From NCBI GenBank assembly GCA_038326615.1, contig JBBQKF010000024.1:1-34973 (forward strand): 34,973 bases of DNA. The letters are read 5' to 3'. Shown piece after piece: positions 1-8,017 of the stretch. Made by a program: the position numbers and the translations under genes. The notes below the pieces were generated by a model. The model did not search any database and was not told the DNA's origin. It saw only the letters and a program-made list of their open reading frames with translations. How positions within the stretch are numbered: the stretch's first letter is position 1; each line of letters opens with the position of its first letter. Source of the DNA: JBBQKF01 sp038326615. Lineage in GTDB: Bacteria > Bacillota > Clostridia > Saccharofermentanales > UBA5734.

Positions 1-261
1 CTTTAACATGTACTAAAACGAAAATGAATAATCAGCATATATCTTTTCAATTCAGAACAAAAGTTTTCATGGTTTTATTCATTTCTTCTCCTCTGACCCA
101 AAAACGCCATATAAATTTTGTTTATCTTTTGTTTATATTTACTTAATAAGAAATTAACATATGAGGCGCATAATAAAGGTGCGGACAAGAAATGTTTAGT
201 AATGTCTGCTAGGTAAGTTTTTTATAAGATAAAATATATAATGTGAAATGGAGTGATTTTT

Positions 262-1617
262 ATGAAGTTAAATAAGAAAACTATGATGCTTTTGAGTCTG
301 TGTATGGGAATAGTTCTTATTGCATCCACGGCTTTTGCTGACTCGATGACAAAGACCGGATATGAAGAGCTAAAAGACGCAATTAAGTTTACGGCAGCAC
401 AAATAAGCGACGAAATAGAAAGCGGAACTGCAAATATGTCCTATGTTTTAAAGGACAACGAAGAGGTGTTAGCAAAGCAGACTACTGTCAGTAAAATGGA
501 TATTAAGAACAATGCAAGCGAAACTAAAGGAACACTTTTAATCGGCGGTATCGTGATTAATAACACATATAATTTCAAAGACAAAGACGGAAGTATAAAT
601 TACGATCAGTCCAGTGACACTTACTATGTCAGCAAATTATTTGGCTTACCATCTGACGCGGATGTAAGCCAAAACAAAATATTTGTAAATCCTTTTGAAA
701 ACAGTTCCGCAGGTGATGTTGAGAAGATATTTGACGCGGTTATCGGAAATCTTAAGAATTATGTTTTCGTAACAGAAAACGAAGATAAGAGTAAAGTTTT
801 TACTGGATCACTTTCTGACGCACAGATTCCTGCTCTAGTGAATGCACTTGTTTCTTTTGCAAGCAAGCAGGTTTTTTCTTCAAATAATAATCCGACAGTC
901 GGGGGAAATGTCGCTGAGGGTACGGACAAAATGTCAGTTGCTGACCCAAGTGCTATCTCTAGCGACACTTCAGGCGTACGCGATATTACACAACCCAATC
1001 TTCCCAAGATTACCGGAGATGTTTTCGTCAAAAATGTCAATGGGAAAGTTACAGTCACGAAAGATGGTCTGATTGAAAGCGCTTACGTTTTAGGGGTGCT
1101 ATCTGGGAAAGACGCCGAAGGGAATCTCCACGATCTTTCTTTGGAAGTTCTTATAAACTTCGAAAACATCAATTCTACTGTTATTACCAGACCTGATCTT
1201 ACAGGCAAAAAGGTTGAAGAGAGAAACGATACAAGCATTATTCCAGAAACTCTTTCATCAAAATTCGAAGGCACCTATAAAGTTGATGTTATTACAGAAA
1301 AATCTCAGAACCTTGTGAAAATTGGCGAAAAGAATCTTGTTATTGAATCAATAAGAGACGGTAAAATCACTGGTAAGTACTTCGAAACCTACAAACCTGG
1401 ATACGAAAGCTATCTTAACAATACCAGCGAATTTGCCTTTGAATCTGTTGTAGACAATCCTTATACAGTACAGATACAATTTACGGATAAGGCGGGCAAA
1501 ATTCAAAATGGAAGCCTGAACTTTGATACAATGACATATAAAATCAACCTCTGGCTTGAATCCTTTGACAAAAATAAAATGACCGATAGTAATTTCTCTA
1601 GGGTTTTTATCGATTAA
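262..1617 (+). CDS. Secreted protein of unknown function
   Basis: I do not recognise the family. The protein has 451 residues. It opens with a classical signal peptide: basic MKLNKK, a hydrophobic stretch to about residue 22, and an Ala-rich AFADS end that suits signal peptidase I cleavage near residue 26, so it is probably released or wall-associated. The rest is soluble-looking, with beta-rich segments, an Asn/Ser-rich linker near residues 205-240, and no lipobox, membrane anchor or sortase signal. The start was set at ATG 262 because GGAG at 250-253 sits 8 bases upstream. The in-frame GTG at 253 overlaps that site and is unlikely. The gene stands alone, with a hairpin terminator about 85 bp downstream. 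Nothing in the sequence points to an enzymatic role. Confidence 0.85.
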   Translation: MKLNKKTMMLLSLCMGIVLIASTAFADSMTKTGYEELKDAIKFTAAQISDEIESGTANMSYVLKDNEEVLAKQTTVSKMDIKNNASETKGTLLIGGIVINNTYNFKDKDGSINYDQSSDTYYVSKLFGLPSDADVSQNKIFVNPFENSSAGDVEKIFDAVIGNLKNYVFVTENEDKSKVFTGSLSDAQIPALVNALVSFASKQVFSSNNNPTVGGNVAEGTDKMSVADPSAISSDTSGVRDITQPNLPKITGDVFVKNVNGKVTVTKDGLIESAYVLGVLSGKDAEGNLHDLSLEVLINFENINSTVITRPDLTGKKVEERNDTSIIPETLSSKFEGTYKVDVITEKSQNLVKIGEKNLVIESIRDGKITGKYFETYKPGYESYLNNTSEFAFESVVDNPYTVQIQFTDKAGKIQNGSLNFDTMTYKINLWLESFDKNKMTDSNFSRVFID

Positions 1618-1700
1618 TAATGGGTTTGATTTTAAGGGGTATTAAATTTCGTGTTATAAAACATTTAGCAAAACATTTATAAACAATTATTATGTGTTAC

Positions 1701-1744
1701 AATTATTCAGGGGAGTTTATTTAGAATTCTCCTGAATAATTTTG
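1701..1744 (+). terminator. Rho-independent terminator after the secreted-protein gene
   Basis: An 11-bp perfect inverted repeat, AATTATTCAGG (1701-1711) with CCTGAATAATT (1731-1741), encloses an approximately 19-base loop and is followed by a short T run. It lies about 85 bp after the stop at 1617. Confidence 0.7.
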
Positions 1745-1779
1745 TAAAGAGTCAGAGATATAATCCGAATTAATATATA

Positions 1780-2272
1780 AGCTAGACTTTGATCAACACA
1801 CTGTTATTGATTTTAAGAATCATTGGGAAAATCCAAGCGAATATAGAATCTGAACTTTGACACTAATACACAATCAATATGGTAAAAAGCAACATCACGG
1901 AATTCGAATAAATAGAGAATCTGAACTTTGACACTAATACACAATCAATATGGTAAAAAGTAACATCACGGAATTCGAATAAATAGAGAATCTGAACTTT
2001 GACACTAATACACAATCAATATGGCAAAAAGCAACATCATAGAATTCGAATAAATAGAGAATCTGAACTTTGACACTAATACACAATCAATATGGCAAAA
2101 AGTAACATCATAGAATTCGAATAAATAGAGAATCTGAACTTTGACACTAATACACAATCAATATGGTAAAAAATTTGATAATAGAGGTCGAATGATTTAC
2201 TAAGAAACTGATTGAATACAGCAGCCGGACTATTATTATTAAAATTGTATAATAAAAGTCGAATCATTTACT
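1780..2272. repeat. 71-bp tandem repeat array
   Basis: Four full near-identical units begin at 1846, 1917, 1988 and 2059 (exact 71-bp steps). A fifth begins at 2130 and stays recognisable to about 2171. Each unit starts GAATCTGAACTTTGACAC and carries a GAATTCGAATAAATAGA end; differences are single bases (for example GGTAAAAAG/GGCAAAAAG). Decayed copies seem to flank the core: a related ACTTTGATCA stretch near 1786, and a 24-bp block at 2178 that recurs imperfectly at 2249, again 71 bp apart. No gene is visible from 1618 to 2365. The array ends about 90 bp before the exporter/two-component operon. There is no spacer diversity, so it is not a CRISPR. Confidence 0.93.
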
Positions 2273-2365
2273 GTAAAACCTAATTTAATTGGAATAAAGC
2301 TTAATAAATTTGAATAGGATTTTAGTAAGAAATAAATTTTCTAAGACTTGGAGGGTTAAAGTATA

Positions 2366-3109
2366 ATGACTGATATTGCGGAAAAACAAAAAGTACTTGA
2401 AATCAAAAATCTTTCCAAATTATACAAAAACAAAAGAGGAATATTTGATATAAACCTTGATATTTATGAGGGAGATATTTTTGGATTCCTCGGCCCTAAC
2501 GGCGCAGGCAAAACTACTGCGATGAAAATCATGACGGGCATGATGTCTGCGGATTCCGGTGATGTAAATATATTCGGATACAGCATCAAGGATTCTTTCG
2601 AAAAGGCAATGCAGAATGTCGGATGCATTATTGAAACTTCTGAAACCTACTCATATCTTACTGCACTTGAAAACTTAAAATTGGTTTCACGTTATTACAG
2701 TAACATCGATCTTAAAAGAATGGAAGAAGTCCTTGAAATCACGGGAATTCTGAAATACAAAAACGAAAAGGCAAGTAATTTTTCTCTAGGAATGAAGCAA
2801 AGACTCGGGATTGCATGCGCGATACTTTCACGTCCAAGATTAGTTATTTTGGACGAACCTCTTAACGGACTTGATGTTGAAGGAATGGTTGAGATGAGAA
2901 ATCTAATCAAAAGACTTTCCGCTGAGGAGAAAACAACCTTTTTCATATCAAGCCATTTGATTCACGATGTTGAGCTTACATGCGACAGAATAGGGATAAT
3001 ATTTGACGGGAAACTCCTGAATTTGGACACAACTGAGAACATACTCAGGGACTTTGCATCACTTGAGAATTACTTTATGAGCGAGGTGGACAAAAATGGA
3101 AAGCTTTAA
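2366..3109 (+). CDS. ABC transporter ATP-binding protein, BcrA/LanF (E-loop) type
   Basis: This is the cytoplasmic ATPase of an ABC exporter, 247 residues, close to the usual size of BcrA/LanF subunits. Visible motifs are Walker A GPNGAGKTT (43-51), signature FSLGMKQRLG, Walker B LVILDEPLNGLD, and the H-loop in FFISSH. The Q-loop position reads GCIIETSETY, with Glu in place of Gln; this 'E-loop' is a known mark of lantibiotic self-protection ATPases (LanF) and bacitracin-type exporters. A strong GGAGGG site (2350-2355) precedes ATG 2366. The stop overlaps the permease start by 14 bp, so the two are translationally coupled. With the downstream kinase and regulator this suggests export of, or protection from, a membrane-active peptide; the substrate is inferred from family and context only. 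Confidence 0.9.
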   Translation: MTDIAEKQKVLEIKNLSKLYKNKRGIFDINLDIYEGDIFGFLGPNGAGKTTAMKIMTGMMSADSGDVNIFGYSIKDSFEKAMQNVGCIIETSETYSYLTALENLKLVSRYYSNIDLKRMEEVLEITGILKYKNEKASNFSLGMKQRLGIACAILSRPRLVILDEPLNGLDVEGMVEMRNLIKRLSAEEKTTFFISSHLIHDVELTCDRIGIIFDGKLLNLDTTENILRDFASLENYFMSEVDKNGKL

Positions 3110-3848
3110 AGCGTCGTTTATCGTTGAAGTTGAGAAAATGTATCGCAGGAAAAAAGCGGTCATAATTCTGGTTATGTCGATATTGATCATAGTTTTTGTT
3201 GAACTGATAAACACAATCCTTCGAAGCAGTTTGGGAATTATCGGCAACACCGCATCTGGGTTTCCTATTACTGTGCTTTCAGTTTTTTCTAAAACCATAC
3301 TACCGTTATTTACAGCTCTTGTTGTGATTGATACATTTACAGGAGAATTTGCTAATAATACAATGAAGCTCGCTATTACAAAGCCAGTTTCCAGAGTTAA
3401 AATTTATGCATCTAAACTTGCTGCGACAGGATTTTTTGTCCTGGCAAATCTATTGGTTGTTATGGTTTTGTCGATTATTGTTGGAGCTGTTTTCAGCATC
3501 GAAACACTAAGTCTGGCAGGCGTCCTGAGGGCAATATTAGCATATATAGTAACTTTTGTACCGATTATGATATTAGCTGTTGTAATTGCCTTTCTTGCAA
3601 ATATTTTTAAAAGCACTGCAATTGTTTTTTTCGTATCAATCATTGTATACATAGTATCGCATGTACTGGGAATTGCATTACCTTCTTTCAGCAATCTTTT
3701 TGTAACCACATCCCTTGACTGGTACAAACTCTGGATTGCAAACTCACTTCCAGTAGGAGAGATTATAATGCAAATTCTATATATGGCAGGGTATGTACTG
3801 ATATTTTTTACAGCTGGATTTTATAAATTTGACAAAAGAGACCTATAA
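3096..3848 (+). CDS. ABC-2 type permease, partner of the LanF-like ATPase
   Basis: A 250-residue integral membrane protein with about six hydrophobic segments: roughly 22-42, 62-80, 105-130, 145-170, 175-195 and 228-243. After the short basic N-terminus (EVEKMYRRKKAV) the arrangement matches ABC-2 permeases of the BcrB/LanE/NatB kind. The segment FANNTMKLAITKPVSR, between helices 2 and 3, resembles the typical cytoplasmic loop that contacts the ATPase. The ATG lies inside the end of the ATPase gene, with a GAGG-like site in the overlap. It forms the membrane pore of the exporter; which peptide or lipid it handles cannot be read from the sequence. Confidence 0.87.
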   Translation: MESFKASFIVEVEKMYRRKKAVIILVMSILIIVFVELINTILRSSLGIIGNTASGFPITVLSVFSKTILPLFTALVVIDTFTGEFANNTMKLAITKPVSRVKIYASKLAATGFFVLANLLVVMVLSIIVGAVFSIETLSLAGVLRAILAYIVTFVPIMILAVVIAFLANIFKSTAIVFFVSIIVYIVSHVLGIALPSFSNLFVTTSLDWYKLWIANSLPVGEIIMQILYMAGYVLIFFTAGFYKFDKRDL

Positions 3849-3983
3849 ATACAATAGCTAAGGTTTTATACCGAATGTAAACGCAATAATATTGATGTTA
3901 ATATTTTACAGAAGGTATCAGCATACACTTTAATTTTGTTATTAAAGCAATACGTAAATGAATTATTAATCCGGAGGCAGATT

Positions 3984-5129
3984 ATGAGCCTAAAACGACG
4001 ACTTATAGTATCGAATGTTTCGATGATGCTTATTCCGATTGCGGTCACCGTAATTGCGGGACTAATTTTTGCCTACGTTGCTTACATTTTAGGTATAAAT
4101 GTAATTCAAGTTAAGAATTTTGAAGGACATATTCTTATTTTTGCACCTATTGGTAAGGAAATGGAAAATAGCGGCGTATTCCTAATTTTTTTAGCTGCAA
4201 CCTATTCTGTGTCATTTTTGATAACTAATATTATATATTCGGTAAAACTCTCGAAAAGCCTTGCTACTCCGCTTTTGAAGCTTAAGACAGCCGTTGGGGA
4301 GATAAGTCGTGGAAATTTAAACTATGCCATAATAGAAGATGGAGATGAGGAAATAAGGGAAGTTTCACGCGCATTGGATCAGATGCGCTTTAAACTTGAA
4401 GAATCAATAAATACTCAAATTAAATCTGATGATAACCGCAAATTACTCGTTTCAAGCATATCTCATGACCTTAAAACACCGATAACCTCTATTAAAGGAT
4501 ATGTCGAAGGGATTTTGGACAAGGTTGCAGATACCCCGGAAAAACGCGTAAAGTACCTTAAAACAATATATCAGAAGGCGGTCCAGGTTGATTCAATGAT
4601 TGATGACCTGCTTCTTTATTCCAAACTTGATTTAAACCAGATTCCTTTTAACTTTGAAAACATAGATATAATCAAATACTTTCAGGATTGTCTCGAGGAA
4701 ATTGGGGCAGACATGGAGCGGGATGGAATAGAAATATTTTTCGAAAAAAGAATACCCGACGGCACTTTCGTTTCGATTGACAGAATTCAGATAAAAAGAG
4801 TGCTGCTTAATCTTTTGGAAAATGCAGTAAAATACAAAAGCCCTGACAGGGTCGGCCAGATAAAAATAACGCTTCGTCAAGCTGCAGATTTTGTTATAAT
4901 AGAGATTAAAGACAACGGAATCGGAATCCCAAAAGATAATCTGCCGTTTATATTTGACAGATTTTACAGAGCGGATGCTGCTAGAACAAAGGCCGAGGGT
5001 AGCGGACTGGGACTTGCCATTGCTAAGCAGATTACACAGGGACACGGGGGTAAAATCTGGGTTAGAAGTATCGAAAACGAAGGTACAGAATTTATGATTT
5101 CAATAAAAATAATTAAACCTGCAAGCTAA
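3984..5129 (+). CDS. Membrane sensor histidine kinase
   Basis: A 381-residue sensor kinase. It has two transmembrane helices (about 15-36 and 65-88) enclosing a short extracytoplasmic loop of about 28 residues, then a HAMP linker (about 90-140). The HisKA domain carries the phospho-accepting His in SSISHDLKTPITSI (H161). The ATPase domain has N-box NLLENAVKY, G1 DNGIGIP, F-box FIFDRFYR and G2 GSGLGLAIAKQ. All catalytic motifs are intact. ATG 3984 was chosen over the upstream in-frame ATG at 3936 because GGAGG (3973-3977) is ideally spaced. The very short sensing loop fits intramembrane-sensing kinases that watch a neighbouring exporter (BceS-like logic), which agrees with the ABC genes upstream. 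The gene order kinase before regulator is less common. Confidence 0.9.
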   Translation: MSLKRRLIVSNVSMMLIPIAVTVIAGLIFAYVAYILGINVIQVKNFEGHILIFAPIGKEMENSGVFLIFLAATYSVSFLITNIIYSVKLSKSLATPLLKLKTAVGEISRGNLNYAIIEDGDEEIREVSRALDQMRFKLEESINTQIKSDDNRKLLVSSISHDLKTPITSIKGYVEGILDKVADTPEKRVKYLKTIYQKAVQVDSMIDDLLLYSKLDLNQIPFNFENIDIIKYFQDCLEEIGADMERDGIEIFFEKRIPDGTFVSIDRIQIKRVLLNLLENAVKYKSPDRVGQIKITLRQAADFVIIEIKDNGIGIPKDNLPFIFDRFYRADAARTKAEGSGLGLAIAKQITQGHGGKIWVRSIENEGTEFMISIKIIKPAS

Positions 5130-5241
5130 AAACACTAAGACAACTAAATTTTACATGCCAGACGACAAATTTTTTGTAATTATGCAAGCTTATGCGTCAG
5201 ATGTTTTTTGCAAAAATGAAAAGAAAAGGATAAAGACTGAT

Positions 5242-5937
5242 ATGAAAAAAATTCTTATAATCGAAGACGACCCTAGCATAGCAGAGCTTGAGAAAGACTA
5301 CCTTGAAATCAATGGGTTTGAAGTTGAATTGTGCGACAATGGACTTGGTGGGTTAGAGAAAATACTTAAGGGACCCTACAACCTTATTTTACTTGACATA
5401 ATGCTCCCAGGATTAGATGGATTTGAAATACTCAGAAAAACGAGAGGTACAGTTGATATACCTATTTTACTTGTAACCGCAAAGAAAGATGATGTGGACA
5501 AAATACGCGGTCTCGGGCTCGGCGCAGACGATTATATCACGAAACCATTTAGCCCAGGGGAACTCATCGCTCGTGTTAATGCTCATATTTCAAAGCATGA
5601 AAGACTAAAGAACAAGTATGACAGCGTATATAGAGATACGAGTATAACAATTCGGGGCCTGGAAATACAAAAAGACTCAAGACGTGTTTTTGTAAACGGC
5701 AGGGAAATTAATCTGGCGCAAAAAGAGTTTGAGCTTCTACTTTACTTGGTGCAAACTCCCAATAAGGTTTTTGACAGAGAAGAACTTTTCGAAAAAATAT
5801 GGGGAATGGATTCTTTGGGGGATGCGGCGACAGTGACAGTGCATATAGCGCGACTTAGGGAGAAGATAGAGACGGATCCTTCGAATGCACAGTATATTGA
5901 GACAGTTTGGGGTGCAGGCTATAGGTTTAGAGTATAA
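5242..5937 (+). CDS. OmpR/PhoB-family response regulator
   Basis: A 231-residue regulator. The receiver domain shows the acidic pair D9/D10, phospho-acceptor D52 in LILLDIMLPGLDG, T79 in LLVTAKK and K101 in ITKPF. The C-terminal half is a winged-helix DNA-binding domain (about 130-230) with ELLLYLVQTPNKVFDREEL and the closing VWGAGYRFRV typical of OmpR members. The start at 5242 gives the canonical MKKILIIEDD beginning and has AAGGA about 11 bases upstream; an in-frame ATG at 5155 would add 29 residues with no homology to the fold. It is probably phosphorylated by the kinase just upstream and controls the exporter operon. Its stop codon coincides with the first base of a 57-bp repeat. Confidence 0.91.
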   Translation: MKKILIIEDDPSIAELEKDYLEINGFEVELCDNGLGGLEKILKGPYNLILLDIMLPGLDGFEILRKTRGTVDIPILLVTAKKDDVDKIRGLGLGADDYITKPFSPGELIARVNAHISKHERLKNKYDSVYRDTSITIRGLEIQKDSRRVFVNGREINLAQKEFELLLYLVQTPNKVFDREELFEKIWGMDSLGDAATVTVHIARLREKIETDPSNAQYIETVWGAGYRFRV

Positions 5938-6168
5938 GCAGCACGTAGCATCGTTGCCGGCGTGAAAATCTCCGCTTACATATCGATATATGCGGCGCGA
6001 ATCTTTTAACGCCGTCGCCTTGCTCTGCACGTGCTTCTCCTCTAAACCTGGTTAAAGGATGCATATAGGGAAAGTGTAAGCAGCACATAGCATCGTTGCC
6101 GGCGTGAAAATCTCCGCTTACATATCGATATATATAGGAAAGTATATTGGGAAAGTATAAGCAGCACA
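5935..6168. repeat. Dispersed 57-bp direct repeats (two full copies, one partial)
   Basis: Copies at 5935-5991 and 6077-6133 are identical except for one base (position 11), and an 11-base beginning recurs at 6158-6168. Each begins TAAGCAGCAC and contains CATCGTTGCCGGCGTG, then CTCCGCTTACATATCGATAT; TAAGCAG and CCGCTTA form short inverted ends. The left flanks are also alike (TATAGGGAAAGT / TATTGGGAAAGT). The spacer 5992-6060 is GC-richer than its surroundings. The first copy starts exactly on the stop codon of the response regulator. No gene is evident in 5938-6264. Confidence 0.85.
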
Positions 6169-6204
6169 AAGTGAGAATTACAAAAGAGCATAAAAAAAAT
6201 CATA

Positions 6205-6233
6205 TTGGATTTACCATCATTATTGTGTATACT
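6205..6233 (+). promoter_or_regulatory. Sigma-A-type promoter of the pRiA4b ORF-3-like gene
   Basis: TTGGAT (6205-6210), a 17-base spacer and TATACT (6228-6233) lie about 30 bp before the ATG at 6265. This suggests the gene is transcribed independently of the two-component operon. Confidence 0.6.
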
Positions 6234-6264
6234 ATTAACAAAATGTAATTCGTGGAGGTGCAAA

Positions 6265-7032
6265 ATGGGCTATAGGATTAAAGTTTCTTTGAATGATTCG
6301 GAACATGAGATTTGGAGAAGATTGGATATACCGGCATTTATTACTTTTTCGCAACTTCACCAGATTATACAGGTGGCTTTCGGGTGGCAGAGTTATCATC
6401 TCTACAAGTTTGAAATAAACAAAACCGTTATTACGACAACTGACCCGGATTTTGCACCAGGAGAACTATATGGTGATGAAGCCCTAGAACTCGATTCAGA
6501 AAAAACATTTGTAGATAAATATTTATGCGAAAATGATGAGCTCATCTACACATATGATTTCGGCGATTATTGGGAACACAAAATTGTTGTCGAAAAAAGA
6601 TTAAAACAAATTAAGTCTTCTAAGCCCCCAGTTTGCATCGCGGGCGCACGCTCACGTCCTCCCGAAGATGTTGGCGGAATGGGTGGATATGAAACATTTC
6701 TAGAAATAATCCGTGACGATAAAAACCCGGAAAGAGAAGAAATGCTCGAGTGGGCTAAGAAGGATACTAAGGGCAAAAAATTTGATCCGATGTATTTCAA
6801 TGCTGAGCAGGTTAATGAGAAATTATTATATGCAATTACGGATACGCGAGAGTTCGCAAAAATCCTTTTTACAGACGAATTAGGACTTTTTGGAGATTTT
6901 AGTTGGGATTTTTTTGGACCGTTTGTAAAGGGTCCAAAAGGAAATTTTACATGGGACAGAATAGGCGATTTGCTTCAATTGATGGAAAGTGGTTGCAAAA
7001 TTGAAATCAAAGTCACAAAAAGCGACAAATAG
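6265..7032 (+). CDS. pRiA4b ORF-3-like family protein
   Basis: A 255-residue soluble protein of the pRiA4b ORF-3-like family. Characteristic features are the opening YRIKVSLNDSEHEIWRRL, the FSQLHQIIQVAFGWQSYHLYKF segment, YTYDFGDYWEHKIVVEK, and PPEDVGGMGGYETFLEI. The family is common on plasmids and near mobile elements, but its biochemical role is not established. The last 60 or so residues (from about 195) go beyond the family core and are not recognised. The start is ATG 6265, with GGAGG at 6254-6258; longer in-frame starts upstream lack a site. A good promoter precedes it. It is flanked by repeats on the left and a decayed region on the right, which suits a mobile history. Confidence 0.88.
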   Translation: MGYRIKVSLNDSEHEIWRRLDIPAFITFSQLHQIIQVAFGWQSYHLYKFEINKTVITTTDPDFAPGELYGDEALELDSEKTFVDKYLCENDELIYTYDFGDYWEHKIVVEKRLKQIKSSKPPVCIAGARSRPPEDVGGMGGYETFLEIIRDDKNPEREEMLEWAKKDTKGKKFDPMYFNAEQVNEKLLYAITDTREFAKILFTDELGLFGDFSWDFFGPFVKGPKGNFTWDRIGDLLQLMESGCKIEIKVTKSDK

Positions 7033-7300
7033 AATAATATTGCGAAATTCAACTTATTATTACGAAAGTGATCCAAACGTGTTGCTCAAAGTGAAAAGCA
7101 GGCCATCATGGTTTTCACCGCCAGCTTTTACTAATATTTCCTTGATTTATTCTTTGATGATATTTAAATTAACTAATCCTGCAATATATTCCATAAAAAT
7201 CTTGTATGATATAGTCTAAAGTGAAATCATACACTCCTTTTAGTATTGTTATAACATTATTCGGAATGATGTTAACGATAATGAAGTTTGTATTATTCCG

Positions 7301-7804
7301 ATGATTGGCAATGTTCAAAAGGCTAAAGCGGTTCTTCAGATTAGCATTTATCAGCATTTATTGAGCTTTGTCGGAACTTTTCCATCGTACATGATGCTAA
7401 GTACAGATAATGAAGATAGGTTTGAAGAAAATTTGAAGCGAATTATTTTAATTATTGAAGTTTTTGAAATTAATAAGCTTCACCCAAATGTCTCTTTGCA
7501 GATATATTTTGCTGCAGCTCAAGGTTATACAATGTTCGGAAAAGACGAAAAAGCTCTTGATATGTTAGACAAATATTGCAACATTTGCACTACAAACTTT
7601 TTCCCTTACTCTTTGCATGGTGATGAGTTTTTCGATTCTATTAACGAGTGGTTCAATGAGTTTGATTTAGGAACACGATCACCGCGCGATGAGAAATTAA
7701 TTAAAGAAAGCATGATTCAAAGCATCACCGTTAATCCTGTTTTTGTTAGTTTAGCCGAAGATGCAAGATATAAGGTTATTTTAGAAACAATGAAATCAAA
7801 ATAG
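7301..7804 (+). pseudogene. 5'-truncated XRE/TPR-type regulator (C-terminal part only)
   Basis: The 167-residue frame resembles, from memory, the C-terminal half of clostridial XRE-family regulators that carry a TPR-like tail: MIGNVQKAKAVLQISIYQ, a helical stretch with AAAQGYTMFGKDEKALDML, then LHGDEFFDSINEWF and DLGTRSPRDEKLI. The N-terminal helix-turn-helix is absent. Upstream, the same frame stays open only to a TAG at 7241; the residues just before M7301 (about RNDVNDNEV) still look homologous, so the break is decay, not a missed start. No ribosome site precedes ATG 7301. In related loci such a regulator sits directly before YxlE/F/G-like exporters, as here. A short protein may still be made, but it would lack the DNA-binding domain. 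The 7033-7240 stretch holds no recognisable gene. Confidence 0.65.
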
Positions 7805-7816
7805 GAGTAAATTAAA

Positions 7817-8017
7817 ATGGAAAAAATTATTGAAAATCTACCGTTCATCATTCCAATTTTAGTACTTGAACTGGGACTTGCGATAGCTGCACTCGTTCAT
7901 GTACTAAAACATCCAAACTATCGGGTCGGCAATAAAGCGATTTGGGTAGTGATTGTTTTGTTTATACAAATCATAGGGCCAATAGTATATTTTGTTTTTG
8001 GAAGAGGTGAGGAATAG
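7817..8017 (+). CDS. Small membrane protein, PLDc_N domain (YxlE-like)
   Basis: A 66-residue protein with two transmembrane helices (about 9-30 and 41-61). The linker HVLKHPNYRVGNKAIW and the end GPIVYFVFGRGEE are typical of the phospholipase-D N-terminal-like (PLDc_N) membrane family, which includes B. subtilis YxlE. An AGGAG site at 7803-7807 lies 9 bases before the ATG. Its stop TAG overlaps the GTG start of the ATPase gene by one base. YxlE-type proteins accompany YxlF/YxlG ABC exporters and, in B. subtilis, affect the SigY system; no sigma factor is seen here. An accessory subunit role is inferred from this conserved neighbourhood. Confidence 0.85.
   Translation: MEKIIENLPFIIPILVLELGLAIAALVHVLKHPNYRVGNKAIWVVIVLFIQIIGPIVYFVFGRGEE

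Noticed and set aside
1780..2272. Possible CRISPR array
   Set aside because: The repeated unit fills the whole period, with no variable spacers, and no cas gene is present. The same applies to 26483-26718.
5927..6263. Three overlapping minus-strand frames sharing CKRRFSRRQRCYVLL
   Set aside because: They are translations of the 57-bp DNA repeat, with no ribosome sites. The similarity is at DNA level.
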